Part shown: piece after piece, positions 35,145 to 43,143 of the stretch
How the letters are laid out: every line of letters begins with the position of its first letter
Position numbering within the stretch: position 1 is the first letter of the stretch
Source of the DNA: an uncultured Colwellia sp.
Lineage (GTDB): Bacteria; Pseudomonadota; Gammaproteobacteria; Enterobacterales; Alteromonadaceae
Length of the DNA: 43,143 nucleotides
NCBI GenBank assembly: GCA_913058245.1
Contig: CAJXQJ010000020.1
Span: 1-43,143 of the forward strand
Direction: 5' to 3'
The notes under the pieces: generated by a model
Told to the model about the DNA's origin: nothing
Seen by the model: only the letters and a program-made list of their open reading frames with translations
The model's database searches: none
Translations under genes and position numbers: made by a program

Positions 35145-36392
35145 ATGTTTGATATTGTAAAAAGCGCTGCCTTAGCAAAACGAGCAGCATTAACAGTTGC
35201 ACAATTAACAAGCCATGAAAAAAATCAATTACTTGTGAAGATGGCTGATGCTATTGCTGAAAATAGCACAACAATTATCGCGGAAAATGCCAAAGACATA
35301 ACTGCTGGCAAAGCAAAAGGTTTATCGACAGCAATGTTGGATAGATTATTGTTAACACAGCAAGGCGTTAGAGATATTGCCGAAGCGATCCGAGATATTG
35401 TACGTTTAGATGATCCCGTCGGCCATATTAGTAATTTAGCGTTAAGACCCAATGGTATCCAAGTGGGTAAAATGCGTATTCCGCTTGGGGTTATTGCGAT
35501 GATTTACGAAGCTCGGCCAAATGTGACTGCGGAGTCTGCGGCCTTGTGTTTGAAGTCAGGTAATTCGGTCATTCTGCGTGGCGGCTCTGAAGCTATTTAT
35601 AGTAATATTGCTTTGGCAAATTGTTTACATCAGGTATTGGAGCAAGCTAATGTTGATAAAAATTGTATTACCGTAATTCCTGATACTAGCCGTGATGTGA
35701 TTGAGCAGTTATTAAAACAACGAGAAAGTATTGATTTAGTAATTCCACGTGGTGGTGAAGGCTTAATCCGATATGTGACTGAAAATAGTCAAATTCCAGT
35801 CATTCAACACTTTAAAGGTGTATGTCATCTATTTATCGATAAGTATGCTGATATTGAAAAAGCGAGTAATATTTTGGTCAATGGCAAAACGCAAAGGCCA
35901 AGTGCCTGCAATGCCCTTGAAACTGCATTAATTCATGCCGATATTGCAGAAGAAATACTGCCTAAAATAGCCTGTGCATTAAAACCTGCGGCTGTGAAAG
36001 TACACGCCTGCGCCGATAGTATTGATTATTTCGAGAATGCGCAGCCTGCCACTGATGCCGATTTTGCAGCTGAATATTTAGCACAAGAAATTGCTGTTAA
36101 AATTGTGCCTAGTTTTCAACAAGCGCTTGAACATATTCAAACGTATAGTTCTGATCATACTGAAGTTATTGTTACGCAAGATACGAGTCGAAGTCAGCGC
36201 TTTATTCGCAGCATTAATTCTTCAGTGGTAATGGTAAATGCTTCATCACGCTTTTCTGATGGCAGTCAACTTGGTCTTGGTTCAGAAATTGGTATTTCTA
36301 CCAGTAAGTTACATGCCTATGGGCCGATGGGGCTGACAGCATTAACGACGGAAAAATTTGTAGTATTAGGAGACGGGCAAATTAGAGGTTAA
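35145..36392 (+). CDS. proA: Glutamate-5-semialdehyde dehydrogenase (gamma-glutamyl phosphate reductase)
   Basis: NADPH-dependent second enzyme of proline synthesis. 415 residues (E. coli 417). Family features are IPLGVIAMIYEARPNVTAESAALCLKSGN near 111-139, VIPRGGEGLI, the catalytic cysteine in GKTQRPSACNALET (near residue 255) and LGLGSEIGISTSKLHAYGPMGL near the end. It forms the proBA operon, closed by a bidirectional terminator. Confidence 0.98.
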   Translation: MFDIVKSAALAKRAALTVAQLTSHEKNQLLVKMADAIAENSTTIIAENAKDITAGKAKGLSTAMLDRLLLTQQGVRDIAEAIRDIVRLDDPVGHISNLALRPNGIQVGKMRIPLGVIAMIYEARPNVTAESAALCLKSGNSVILRGGSEAIYSNIALANCLHQVLEQANVDKNCITVIPDTSRDVIEQLLKQRESIDLVIPRGGEGLIRYVTENSQIPVIQHFKGVCHLFIDKYADIEKASNILVNGKTQRPSACNALETALIHADIAEEILPKIACALKPAAVKVHACADSIDYFENAQPATDADFAAEYLAQEIAVKIVPSFQQALEHIQTYSSDHTEVIVTQDTSRSQRFIRSINSSVVMVNASSRFSDGSQLGLGSEIGISTSKLHAYGPMGLTALTTEKFVVLGDGQIRG

Positions 36393-36439
36393 GTGATTTA
36401 TTAGTTGTATAGATCAAACTTCAGCATCCGTTAAATATA

Positions 36440-36475
36440 AAAATGGCATTGAATGGGAGTTCCAATGCCATTTTC
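36440..36475. terminator. Bidirectional terminator between proA and ilvC
   Basis: Perfect stem ATGGCATTG (36443-36451) / CAATGCCAT (36463-36471). On the plus strand TTTT follows; on the minus strand TTTTTATATTT follows, so it can end both proBA and ilvC transcripts. Confidence 0.88.
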
Positions 36476-36485
36476 GTAAGCTATG

Positions 36486-37970
36486 TTAGTGGCTTGCTTC
36501 AACAATACGCTTCATATCTGTCATGTAACCACGTAACTCTTTACCAATAACTTCTACTTGGTGACTACGAATCGCTTCATTCACTTCAATTAAACGTACG
36601 TTATCGACACCGGTATTTGTTGCTGATAAACCTTCGCCTAATTGTTCTAAGCTTAAATTACTGGCGTAGTCAGCTAATAATGGCACTGCGGCATGGGTGA
36701 ATAAGTAGTTGCCATATTCTGCGGTGTCAGAAATAACAACATTCATTTCATACAGTTTATTACGCGCAATACAATTAGCAATTAATGGCGTTTCGTGCAG
36801 TGACTCATAATAAGCTGATTCTTCAATGATCCCTGCCGCTACCATAGATTCAAATGCGAGCTCTACACCTGCTTTGATCATAGCAACAACAAATATACCT
36901 TTGTCGTAATATTCTTGTTCGCTAATTTCGATATCACAGTCTGCAGCTAGTTCAAATGTTGTTTCAGCTGTTTCTGCACGCCATTTTAATAAGCTAGCAT
37001 CATCGTTTGCCCAGTCTTCCATCATAGTTGATGAGAAACGGCCTTCAATAATGTCGTCCATGTGCTTTTCGAATAATGGGCGTAGAATGACTTTTAGTTC
37101 TTCAGACATATCAAACGCTTTAATTTTAGCTGGATTTGATAGGCGATCCATCATATTGGTGATGCCGCCGTGTTTTAGCCCTTCTGTTGTAGTTTCAATA
37201 CCATATTGCAAAAGTTTGCGTGCATATGCAGCGTCAACACCTTGGGCAATTAGTTGTTTATGCCCTAAAACAGCGGCAGTTTGTAGCATGCCACATAAAA
37301 TGGTTTGTTCACCCATAAGATCTGATTTTACTTCAGCAATAAATGAAGATTCCAAAACACCAGCACGGTCACCACCAGTTGCAGAAGCATAGGCTTTTGC
37401 AATAGCTAACCCGTTACCTTGCGGATCATTTTCAGGATGCACTGCAATTAGCGTTGGTACTCCAAATCCACGTTTATATTCCTCTCGTACTTCTGTGCCT
37501 GGGCATTTAGGCGCAACCATAACTACAGTAATGTCCGGGCGAACTTGCATACCTTCTTCAACGATATTGAAACCGTGAGAATAAGACAGTGTTGCACCTT
37601 GCTTCATTAAGGGCATAACGGCGCTTACAGCTGAGGTATGTTGTTTATCTGGTGTTAAATTAAGTACCAAGTCTGCCTGCGGAATTAGTTCTTGGTAGCT
37701 GCCCACTTTAAAGCCATTTTCATTGGCCCATTGATATGATTGGCGCTTTTCGGCAATGGCCGCATCACGCAATGCATAAGAAATATTCAAGCCAGAATCG
37801 CGCATGTTTAAACCTTGATTGAGGCCTTGGGCACCACAACCTACAATGACAATATTCCAATCTTTAATGAAGTTACAGCCGTCGTTAAATTCTTCTCGTT
37901 GCATAAAACGACATTTGCCTAATTGCGCCAATTTTTCACGCAAACTTAATGTATTGAAATAGTTAGCCAT
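36486..37970 (-). CDS. ilvC: Ketol-acid reductoisomerase (class II)
   Basis: NADPH-dependent enzyme converting acetolactate and acetohydroxybutyrate to dihydroxy acids in valine/isoleucine/leucine synthesis. From the ATG at 37970 it has 494 residues (E. coli 491), the long class II form with a duplicated C-terminal domain. The start [23 protein letters not shown] matches IlvC, and AGGAG precedes it, so the 10-residue upstream extension is rejected. The Rossmann motif is [19 protein letters not shown]; metal-site residues lie in [12 protein letters not shown]. It is divergent from its expected activator gene ilvY. Confidence 0.98.
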   Translation of the reverse strand: MANYFNTLSLREKLAQLGKCRFMQREEFNDGCNFIKDWNIVIVGCGAQGLNQGLNMRDSGLNISYALRDAAIAEKRQSYQWANENGFKVGSYQELIPQADLVLNLTPDKQHTSAVSAVMPLMKQGATLSYSHGFNIVEEGMQVRPDITVVMVAPKCPGTEVREEYKRGFGVPTLIAVHPENDPQGNGLAIAKAYASATGGDRAGVLESSFIAEVKSDLMGEQTILCGMLQTAAVLGHKQLIAQGVDAAYARKLLQYGIETTTEGLKHGGITNMMDRLSNPAKIKAFDMSEELKVILRPLFEKHMDDIIEGRFSSTMMEDWANDDASLLKWRAETAETTFELAADCDIEISEQEYYDKGIFVVAMIKAGVELAFESMVAAGIIEESAYYESLHETPLIANCIARNKLYEMNVVISDTAEYGNYLFTHAAVPLLADYASNLSLEQLGEGLSATNTGVDNVRLIEVNEAIRSHQVEVIGKELRGYMTDMKRIVEASH

Positions 37971-38090
37971 TTTTGTCTCCTGTGCTTGGCCATGAACCAA
38001 GAAATGTAGTGAATCAGTTAAATTATTACCAGTTGATATATCCTAACGAAATTTTTATGTTGCTTAAAATGATATATTTGCACTGTAGTG

Positions 38091-38105
38091 TTGCTAAAAA
38101 CGCAA
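38091..38105. promoter_or_regulatory. Candidate IlvY (LysR-type) operator
   Basis: TTGC-N7-GCAA (38091-38105) is a T-N11-A type inverted repeat in the ilvC/ilvY intergenic region, the geometry expected for a LysR-type site. A second TTGC/TTTGCA pair lies just upstream toward ilvC (38060-38082). IlvY from E. coli binds tandem operators in this same intergenic position. The exact site is inferred. Confidence 0.45.
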
Positions 38106-38145
38106 TATAAAATTAATCTTATCTAATTCTCATTAAGTTAAAGGT

Positions 38146-39027
38146 TTGAATATGGATTTGAAAGCATTGCGCATGTTTGTTGATTTAGCTAAATCACTAC
38201 ACTTTGCAAAAACAGCAGAACTTCACCATGTTAGCCCTTCAACCTTGAGCCGAATAATTCAGCGCTTAGAGCATGAAGTAGGGAGTTCGCTATTACATCG
38301 CGACAACCGCACAGTGGTATTGAGCGAGGCAGGAAAGCAGTATGGTAAATTTGCCGAGCAGCAGCTTGAGCAGTGGCAAATATTGCAATTATCGCTGAAT
38401 CAAAAACAGGCTGAACTGCAAGGTAAGTTACATATTTATTGTTCGGTTACTGCAGCTTATAGTCATTTACCTCCCTTGCTTGAACGCTTTCGACAACAAC
38501 ACCCTTTGGTTGAAATCATGCTGACAACAGGTGATGCAGCAGATGCACTAGAGCAAGTTGAGAAGCAAGCGGTTGATTTTGCGATTGCTGCACGGCCTGA
38601 GCAATTATCTCGTATTTTTAATTTTCATCATCTTGCAGAAATTCCTCTCTCTGTTATTGCCCCGACTATGATTTGTCAGGTGCAACAGCAGCTACAGCAA
38701 GCGTTTTTATGGTCTGAAATTCCAATTATCTTGCCTGAGCATGGTCCTGCACGTAAACGTTTTGAACTCTGGTTTCGCAAGAAACAACAGGGGAAAGCTA
38801 ATATCTACGCTACGGTTTCTGGTCATGAAGCATTGGTCAGTATGGTAGCGTTGGGTTGTGGCGTTGGTATTGTGCCACAGGTTGTCGTTGAAAATAGTCC
38901 GGTAAAAGAGCGAGTGGACTATTTGACCAATGTAGGAGAAATTGAGCCATTTGAATTAGGCGTTTGTTGTTTAAATCAGAGTAAAGATCAGCCATTAATT
39001 AAAGCTTTTTTTGAGTCAATAAAGTAG
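38146..39027 (+). CDS. ilvY: LysR-family activator IlvY
   Basis: A 293-residue transcription regulator with an N-terminal winged helix-turn-helix (about 3-62, LRMFVDLAKSLHFAKTAELHHVSPSTLSRIIQRLE) and a two-lobe effector domain (about 92-293). In E. coli IlvY activates ilvC when acetolactate or acetohydroxybutyrate accumulates. Divergence from ilvC strongly supports the same role. The annotated ATG at 38146 may instead be 38152 (MDLKALRMF), which matches the family start. It ends 4 nt before the convergent comM. Confidence 0.93.
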   Translation: MNMDLKALRMFVDLAKSLHFAKTAELHHVSPSTLSRIIQRLEHEVGSSLLHRDNRTVVLSEAGKQYGKFAEQQLEQWQILQLSLNQKQAELQGKLHIYCSVTAAYSHLPPLLERFRQQHPLVEIMLTTGDAADALEQVEKQAVDFAIAARPEQLSRIFNFHHLAEIPLSVIAPTMICQVQQQLQQAFLWSEIPIILPEHGPARKRFELWFRKKQQGKANIYATVSGHEALVSMVALGCGVGIVPQVVVENSPVKERVDYLTNVGEIEPFELGVCCLNQSKDQPLIKAFFESIK

Positions 39028-39031
39028 TTAA

Positions 39032-40555
39032 TTATACTGAAACGGCTTCGGTTAAGTGACGTAAAATCCTATCCATGGCGCGATAGGATAAGGCTTCAGT
39101 TAAATGTTTTCGTTCAATGTTTTCTAGCGCTTCCATATCAGCAATCGTGCGCGCAATTTTAAGTATTTTATGGTGTGCTCTGGTGGATAAATTTAACTTT
39201 TCAATTGCTAATTCTAAAAACTCATTATCGTCGGCATCTAGTTGACAGTTAATTTTAAGTTCAGTGCTAGATAATTGAGCATTCGCTTTTCCTTGGCGTA
39301 TCATTTGTCGTTGATGACAGGAAAATACACGTTGTTGAATTACTTCACTGGATTCATTTTTTTCCGTACTGTTAGCCCACATTCCCTTTGGCAATCGTGT
39401 AACTTCAATTTGAATATCGATACGGTCGAGGAAAGGCCCAGAAAGACGATTTAAGTAACGTAATACTTGTTCTGGCGTACTACGATGGTCGTTGTAAAAA
39501 CCGGTCGGGCTGGGATTCATCGCCGCTACTAACTGGAATTGAGCGGGAAACGTTTGCTTGACCAGTGCTCGTGATATTGTTACTTCGCCAGACTCCATAG
39601 GCTCACGTAAAACATCAAGTACTTTGCGTTCAAATTCAGGCAATTCATCAAGAAATAATACACCGTTGTGAGCAAGTGAAATTTCTCCTGGCTGAGGATG
39701 ACTACCGCCGCCAACTAAGGCGGCAGATGAAGCGGTATGGTGTGGTGCTCTAAATGGCCGAGTTAACCAAGAATCAGGGCTAATGCTTTTGTGGCAAATA
39801 GATTGAATGGCAGCACTGTCAAGTGCTTCATGCTCAGTCATTGGTGGTAGAATTCCCGGTAAACGACTGGCTAACATCGTTTTTCCGGTGCCTGGTGGGC
39901 CAATAAATAATAAATTATGACGGCCACTTGCAGCTATTTCTAATGCACGTTTTGCTAATGGTTGACCAACAACATCAGCAATATCTTCCTGAATATTAAC
40001 TTGTGGTTTGTTAGTTAAGTTTTTTTCAATAAAGGGTAATACCTGTTGATTAAGAAAATGTGGAAATAGTTGTGTTAAATGCGACAAACTCAATATTTTT
40101 GCCTGTTTTACCCAACTTGCTTGGTTGGCATTTTCATTCGGAATTACTAATGTTCTGCCACTTTTTTGGCATGCCATAGCCATTGGAATTTCACCTATGA
40201 TGGCTCTAAGCTCGCCAGAAAGTGCCAATTCACCAGCGAATTCATATTGCTTAAGATCTGTTTCGGGTAATTGCTGGGCGGCTGCCAAAATACCAATTGC
40301 TATGGGGAGATCAAAACGGCCACCTTCTTTGGGTAAATCGGCTGGCGCTAAGTTAACGGTTATGCGCTTGGCGGGAAATTCATATCCGCAATTAATAATG
40401 GCACTTCGAACTCGGTCTTTCGCTTCCCGTACTGAAGTTTCCGGCAAACCAACAATATTAAATGCCGGTAAGCCATTCGCTAAGTGCACTTCCACAGTAA
40501 CTAAAGGTGACTCGAGGCCAATCCTTGCCCGGCTATAAACACATGCTAATGCCAT
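39032..40555 (-). CDS. comM: ComM/YifB family AAA+ helicase
   Basis: A 507-residue Mg-chelatase-like AAA+ protein. N-terminal Lon-protease-like/S5 domain (about 1-170, with VEVHLANGLPAFNIVGLPETSVREAKDRVRSAI), then the ATPase domain with Walker A GPPGTGKT (about 218-225), GVLFLDELPEF (Walker B) and the arginine-finger region, and a C-terminal Mg-chelatase helical domain. ComM is a hexameric branch-migration helicase that supports integration of DNA in natural transformation, and the orthologue yifB lies upstream of ilvL in E. coli as here. Actual competence cannot be judged. Confidence 0.94.
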   Translation of the reverse strand: MALACVYSRARIGLESPLVTVEVHLANGLPAFNIVGLPETSVREAKDRVRSAIINCGYEFPAKRITVNLAPADLPKEGGRFDLPIAIGILAAAQQLPETDLKQYEFAGELALSGELRAIIGEIPMAMACQKSGRTLVIPNENANQASWVKQAKILSLSHLTQLFPHFLNQQVLPFIEKNLTNKPQVNIQEDIADVVGQPLAKRALEIAASGRHNLLFIGPPGTGKTMLASRLPGILPPMTEHEALDSAAIQSICHKSISPDSWLTRPFRAPHHTASSAALVGGGSHPQPGEISLAHNGVLFLDELPEFERKVLDVLREPMESGEVTISRALVKQTFPAQFQLVAAMNPSPTGFYNDHRSTPEQVLRYLNRLSGPFLDRIDIQIEVTRLPKGMWANSTEKNESSEVIQQRVFSCHQRQMIRQGKANAQLSSTELKINCQLDADDNEFLELAIEKLNLSTRAHHKILKIARTIADMEALENIERKHLTEALSYRAMDRILRHLTEAVSV

Positions 40556-40783
40556 AAAAGTCCATTTCGATTATGTCAGGTTTAGCCTGTAGTTTAGCCA
40601 ATAACAGTTTTTTTGCGCGAAAATTTATTGAGAAAAGTACCTTGATATAACTAATTAAATAACCTTGCTTAAAAAAACTATAACAAAAATACTTGCGTTG
40701 GAGATTAGAGCTATGGTACTAATTTAAATAGGCTGGAAACAGCAAAACTAAAATTAATAAATTTACAGAAAAATTATATAAAA

Positions 40784-40864
40784 ATGCAAAACTATAGCTC
40801 AGTGATTATTAACATTCTCGTCGTGGTGATTATTAAATCGTCGCGAGGTTGTTTGTTGAGCTAA
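40784..40864 (+). CDS. ilvL: ilv operon leader peptide
   Basis: A 26-codon ORF that starts at ATG 40784 and stops at TAA 40862-40864. Twelve of its 26 residues are branched-chain: five Ile, four Val and three Leu, concentrated in VIINILVVVII (residues 7-17) and LL near the end. It overlaps the antiterminator segment and is followed 18 nt later by the terminator, the geometry of a translation-coupled attenuator. Its sequence is not like E. coli IlvL, but leader peptides are conserved only in codon content. Confidence 0.9.
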   Translation: MQNYSSVIINILVVVIIKSSRGCLLS

Positions 40865-40882
40865 AGAAAAAGAATTCAAAAT

Positions 40883-40926
40883 AACAAACCCCTCGCTCCG
40901 AAAGGACCGAGGGGTTTGTTTTTTTT
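40883..40926 (+). terminator. ilvG attenuator terminator
   Basis: Perfect 13-bp stem AACAAACCCCTCG (40883-40895) / CGAGGGGTTTGTT (40908-40920), an inner TCC-GAAA-GGA hairpin across one C-C mismatch, then an uninterrupted T run. The strongest hairpin in the window. Confidence 0.96.
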
Positions 40927-41060
40927 AGGGCTTTAAGAAACTTATTACAACTTACTAGTATCATTAATCTTGGAGAAAACTGGAAAATTACGAAATTTTA
41001 GAATATTTGTTCAAATTGAATGGTTTCTGAATAAGTGATAATTGAAAAGTTAAATGAAAC

Positions 41061-42725
41061 ATGGCAACAGAAAAGAAATTTACCGGTGGGAACTTGCTAT
41101 TTAAAGTGTTGGAACAGCACGGTGTTGAGCATGTTTTTGGCTACCCTGGTGGTGCGATTATGCCTATTTACGATGCACTTTATGACAGCAATGTAGAACA
41201 CTTTTTATGCCGTCATGAACAAGGTGCTGCCTTTTCTGCCGTTGGTTATGCAAGGGCTTCAGGGAAAGTTGGGGTGTGTTTTGCCACCTCGGGTCCAGGT
41301 GCAACAAATTTAATAACCGGCCTTGCTGATGCATTAGCTGACTCTATCCCAGTAGTTGCTATAACAGGGCAAGTTGCTACATCAGCTATGGGTTCTGATG
41401 CTTTTCAGGAAATTGATATTTTTGGTTTGTCATTGGCCTGTACTAAGCATTCTTTTCAGGTAACAGATATCAACGATTTAGCTAAAGTGTTGCACAAGGC
41501 ATTCGCGATTGCTTTAGAAGGCCGACAAGGCCCAGTGTTAGTCGATATTCCGAAAGATATTCAGTTAGCAGAAGTTCAAGGCTGCTTAGATGAATTGGTT
41601 AGCTTGAAAAATAAAGTTAAGTTGCCACCAGCCAATGTTGGTAGTGCTATTGCGTTATTAAGCCAAGCAGAGCAACCGGTATTATATGTTGGTGGCGGTG
41701 TTGGTATGGCAAATGCTATTGATGAACTGAGAGAGTTTTCGAAAGTAACCAATATACCCAGTGTTTCAACGTTGAAAGGTTTAGGTGCCATTGCACCAAG
41801 TGATGAAAATTATTTAGGTATGTTGGGTATGCATGGTACGAAAGCTGCTAATTTAGCGGTACAAGAGTGTGATTTATTGATTGCAGTTGGAGCCCGTTTT
41901 GATGACCGAGTAACCGGTAAATTAAATGAATTTGCGCCGCATGCGAAAGTGATCCATTTTGATATCGATACCGCTGAAATTAACAAACGTCGAATGGCCG
42001 ATGCAGCTATTTTAGGGGACCTAAAAGTTAACTTACCAGCGTTGGCAATTCCATTGGCCATTGCCCCGTGGCAAGAAAAATGTCAGCAAATGAAAACTGA
42101 TTTTGCTTGGGATTACAATCATCCTGGGGAATCTATTTTCGCACCTGCAGTTTTGAAGGAAGTCAGTGAACGCATGCCTGCAAACACTTGTGTAACCACA
42201 GATGTCGGTCAGCATCAAATGTGGGCAGCGCAGCATATGTTATTTGATGACCCTAGCAACTTTCTAACCAGCGGCGGCATGGGAACAATGGGATTTGGCA
42301 TTCCTGCAGCTATAGGGGCACAGGTTAGTCGGCCGACTGACTGCATTGTTGCTGTGTCAGGTGATGGTTCATTTATGATGAATGTTCAAGAATTATCAAC
42401 CATTAAACGCTTTCAATTACCGGTTAAAATTGTCCTTATAGATAACGCTAAATTAGGCATGGTTCGCCAGTGGCAAGATTTATTCTTTAACGGTCGATTA
42501 AGTGAGACTGATTTGGCAGATAACCCTGACTTTATCATGCTTGCAAATGCCTTTGACATAAAAGCACAACAGATCACCAAAAAAGCACAGGTGAGTGATG
42601 CAATTGAAGAAATGATGAACCATGACGGGCCGTACTTACTACAAGTTAAAATTAATGCAAAAGATAACGTTTGGCCTTTAGTTCCACCAAATACTGCCAA
42701 TGATAAAATGATGGAGAATAGCTAA
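41061..42725 (+). CDS. ilvG: Acetolactate synthase large subunit (isozyme II type)
   Basis: TPP- and FAD-dependent enzyme that condenses pyruvate with pyruvate or 2-oxobutyrate, the first common step of branched-chain synthesis. 554 residues and intact, unlike the frameshifted ilvG of E. coli K-12. N-terminal PYR domain has [13 protein letters not shown] and the catalytic Glu in CRHEQGAAF; the C-terminal PP domain has [14 protein letters not shown] and the TPP/Mg Asn in [12 protein letters not shown]. ilvM starts immediately after the stop, so subunit translation is coupled. Controlled by the ilvL attenuator. Confidence 0.98.
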   Translation: MATEKKFTGGNLLFKVLEQHGVEHVFGYPGGAIMPIYDALYDSNVEHFLCRHEQGAAFSAVGYARASGKVGVCFATSGPGATNLITGLADALADSIPVVAITGQVATSAMGSDAFQEIDIFGLSLACTKHSFQVTDINDLAKVLHKAFAIALEGRQGPVLVDIPKDIQLAEVQGCLDELVSLKNKVKLPPANVGSAIALLSQAEQPVLYVGGGVGMANAIDELREFSKVTNIPSVSTLKGLGAIAPSDENYLGMLGMHGTKAANLAVQECDLLIAVGARFDDRVTGKLNEFAPHAKVIHFDIDTAEINKRRMADAAILGDLKVNLPALAIPLAIAPWQEKCQQMKTDFAWDYNHPGESIFAPAVLKEVSERMPANTCVTTDVGQHQMWAAQHMLFDDPSNFLTSGGMGTMGFGIPAAIGAQVSRPTDCIVAVSGDGSFMMNVQELSTIKRFQLPVKIVLIDNAKLGMVRQWQDLFFNGRLSETDLADNPDFIMLANAFDIKAQQITKKAQVSDAIEEMMNHDGPYLLQVKINAKDNVWPLVPPNTANDKMMENS

Positions 42726-42983
42726 ATGAACCACTATCAATTAATGATCAAAGCAGACGATAAACAAGTGGTACTGGAACGAATTTTACAAGTGGCTCGT
42801 TACCGAGGGTTTTTAATTGCCGGCATTAATGCACAAGTTAATACTGGCACTCATATTGGCACTATTGAATTACAAGTTAAAAGCGAGCGTCCGATAGAAC
42901 TTTTGGTCGATCAAATTAATAAACTGATCGACATCAAAGAGGTCAAAGTAGACAATAGCGCATCACAGCAATGCATTGCATAA
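42726..42983 (+). CDS. ilvM: Acetolactate synthase small (regulatory) subunit, ACT domain
   Basis: An 85-residue ACT-domain protein that activates IlvG and sets its response to valine. The beta-alpha-beta pattern is visible: YQLMIKADDKQVVLERILQVARYRGFLIAGINAQ and IGTIELQVKSERPIELLVDQINKLIDIKEVKV. The short length is that of the IlvM type, not the longer IlvN/IlvH. Starts directly after ilvG. Confidence 0.95.
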   Translation: MNHYQLMIKADDKQVVLERILQVARYRGFLIAGINAQVNTGTHIGTIELQVKSERPIELLVDQINKLIDIKEVKVDNSASQQCIA

Positions 42984-43087
42984 TGCTGGATGACAACTGA
43001 CAACAACAAGTATTCAAAATTAAATCAGAGAGACTAGCTGAGTTTAGTTCTATCTGATTGATATAAAATAAAATTTAGGAATGAAAA

Positions 43088-43143
43088 ATGGCTAAAGTTA
43101 ATGCAGAACTAATTTGGTTTAATGGTGAACTCATGCCGTGGCA
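43088..43143 (+). CDS. ilvE: Branched-chain amino acid aminotransferase, N-terminal fragment
   Basis: Starts at ATG 43088, with AGGA at 43077-43080, and runs off the right edge (18 codons visible). The LIWFNGELMPW segment matches the IlvE start, and the position after ilvM is the conserved ilvGMED order. The PLP-enzyme motifs lie outside the window. Confidence 0.9.
   Translation, partial: MAKVNAELIWFNGELMPW

Larger units (their letters stand above)
40556..41060 (+). promoter_or_regulatory. Leader/attenuator region of the ilvGME operon
   Basis: About 500 nt between comM and ilvG. It holds the ilvL leader peptide (40784-40864), a leader hairpin CTCG (40817-40820) / CGAG (40844-40847), an antiterminator arm CGAGG-TT-GTTTGTT (40844-40857) able to pair with AACAAAC...CTCG (40883-40895), and the terminator 40883-40926. 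When ribosomes stall at Ile/Val/Leu codons the antiterminator can form; when they do not, the terminator forms. No convincing promoter hexamers were picked in 40556-40783. The 130 nt from the terminator to ilvG hold nothing else obvious. Confidence 0.85.

Noticed and set aside
37051..37392. Plus-strand 113-residue ORF inside ilvC
   Set aside because: Antisense shadow of the conserved ilvC frame; no start context or family resemblance.
37971..38000. N-terminal 10-residue extension of IlvC
   Set aside because: The AGGAG site and the conserved MANYFNTL start put translation at 37970.
40125..40538. Plus-strand 137-residue ORF inside comM
   Set aside because: Long only because it is antisense to a conserved gene with favourable codons; composition is unlike a real protein and comM is intact.
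1..43143. Mobile elements, CRISPR arrays, prophage, tRNA genes or a defence island
   Set aside because: No transposase or integrase frames, no spaced direct repeats and no tRNA-like cloverleaf were seen; gene content is conserved core metabolism throughout.

Overview
The window is AT-rich (roughly 40% G+C by eye) and carries single-copy housekeeping genes whose content and order match marine Alteromonadales. The protein sequences and synteny look most like Colwelliaceae (Colwellia/Thalassotalea-type). That placement is an inference, since no search was possible. There are no tRNA or rRNA genes, insertion sequences, prophage or CRISPR arrays. The region is vertically inherited core chromosome, not a genomic island. 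Much of it corresponds to the E. coli 84-86 min region (rhlB/trxA/rho, hemCDXY-cyaY-lptM-dapF-uvrD-rarD-yigI-recQ, ubiD-fre, ilvYC, yifB/comM-ilvLGME), but rearranged.

Layout. 1-2.1 kb: the 5' end of rhlB (minus strand) faces away from trxA and rho. 2.1-7.0 kb: two exported proteins of unknown role, ubiD-fre, a two-helix membrane protein, and arfA, whose terminator lies across its own stop codon. 7.1-11.8 kb (minus): an apparent cyaY-hemC-hemD-hemX-hemY operon linking frataxin to uroporphyrinogen synthesis. 11.9-18.1 kb (plus): lptM-lysA-dapF-DUF484-HAD phosphatase-uvrD; xerC, usual between DUF484 and the phosphatase gene, is absent. 18.1-25.3 kb: a dual-receiver GGDEF protein, rarD, a YigI thioesterase, recQ, a small cytochrome c, a DUF523 protein and a second GGDEF protein. 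25.5-30.4 kb: a DUF885 lipoprotein peptidase, a non-coding regulatory region, a TPR/degenerate-GGDEF membrane protein and unknown small proteins. 30.6-33.6 kb: tesB facing mscS/ybdG-like and yihG-like genes. 34.0-36.4 kb: proB-proA. 36.5-43.1 kb: ilvC and divergent ilvY, comM, and the ilvL-ilvG-ilvM-ilvE operon, which runs off the right edge.

The most unusual element lies at 27.30-27.51 kb. The minus strand carries a near-consensus sigma70 promoter (TTTACA-16-TATAAT) followed by a well-formed cyclic-di-GMP-I (GEMM-I) riboswitch aptamer with a GAAA tetraloop and a UAAG/UAU-type receptor. No same-strand gene follows it for about 2 kb. Downstream in the same RNA is an inverted, shortened copy of the aptamer, including a perfect 15-nt complement of the aptamer core, and then antisense sequence to the DUF885 gene. 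This suggests a stand-alone c-di-GMP-binding RNA or a riboswitch-controlled antisense RNA, in a neighbourhood with three GGDEF-type proteins.

Other regulation that can be read directly includes a complete ilvL attenuator (26-residue leader peptide, antiterminator, terminator), the arfA terminator-in-ORF arrangement known from ribosome-rescue autoregulation, and a LysR-type box between ilvC and ilvY.
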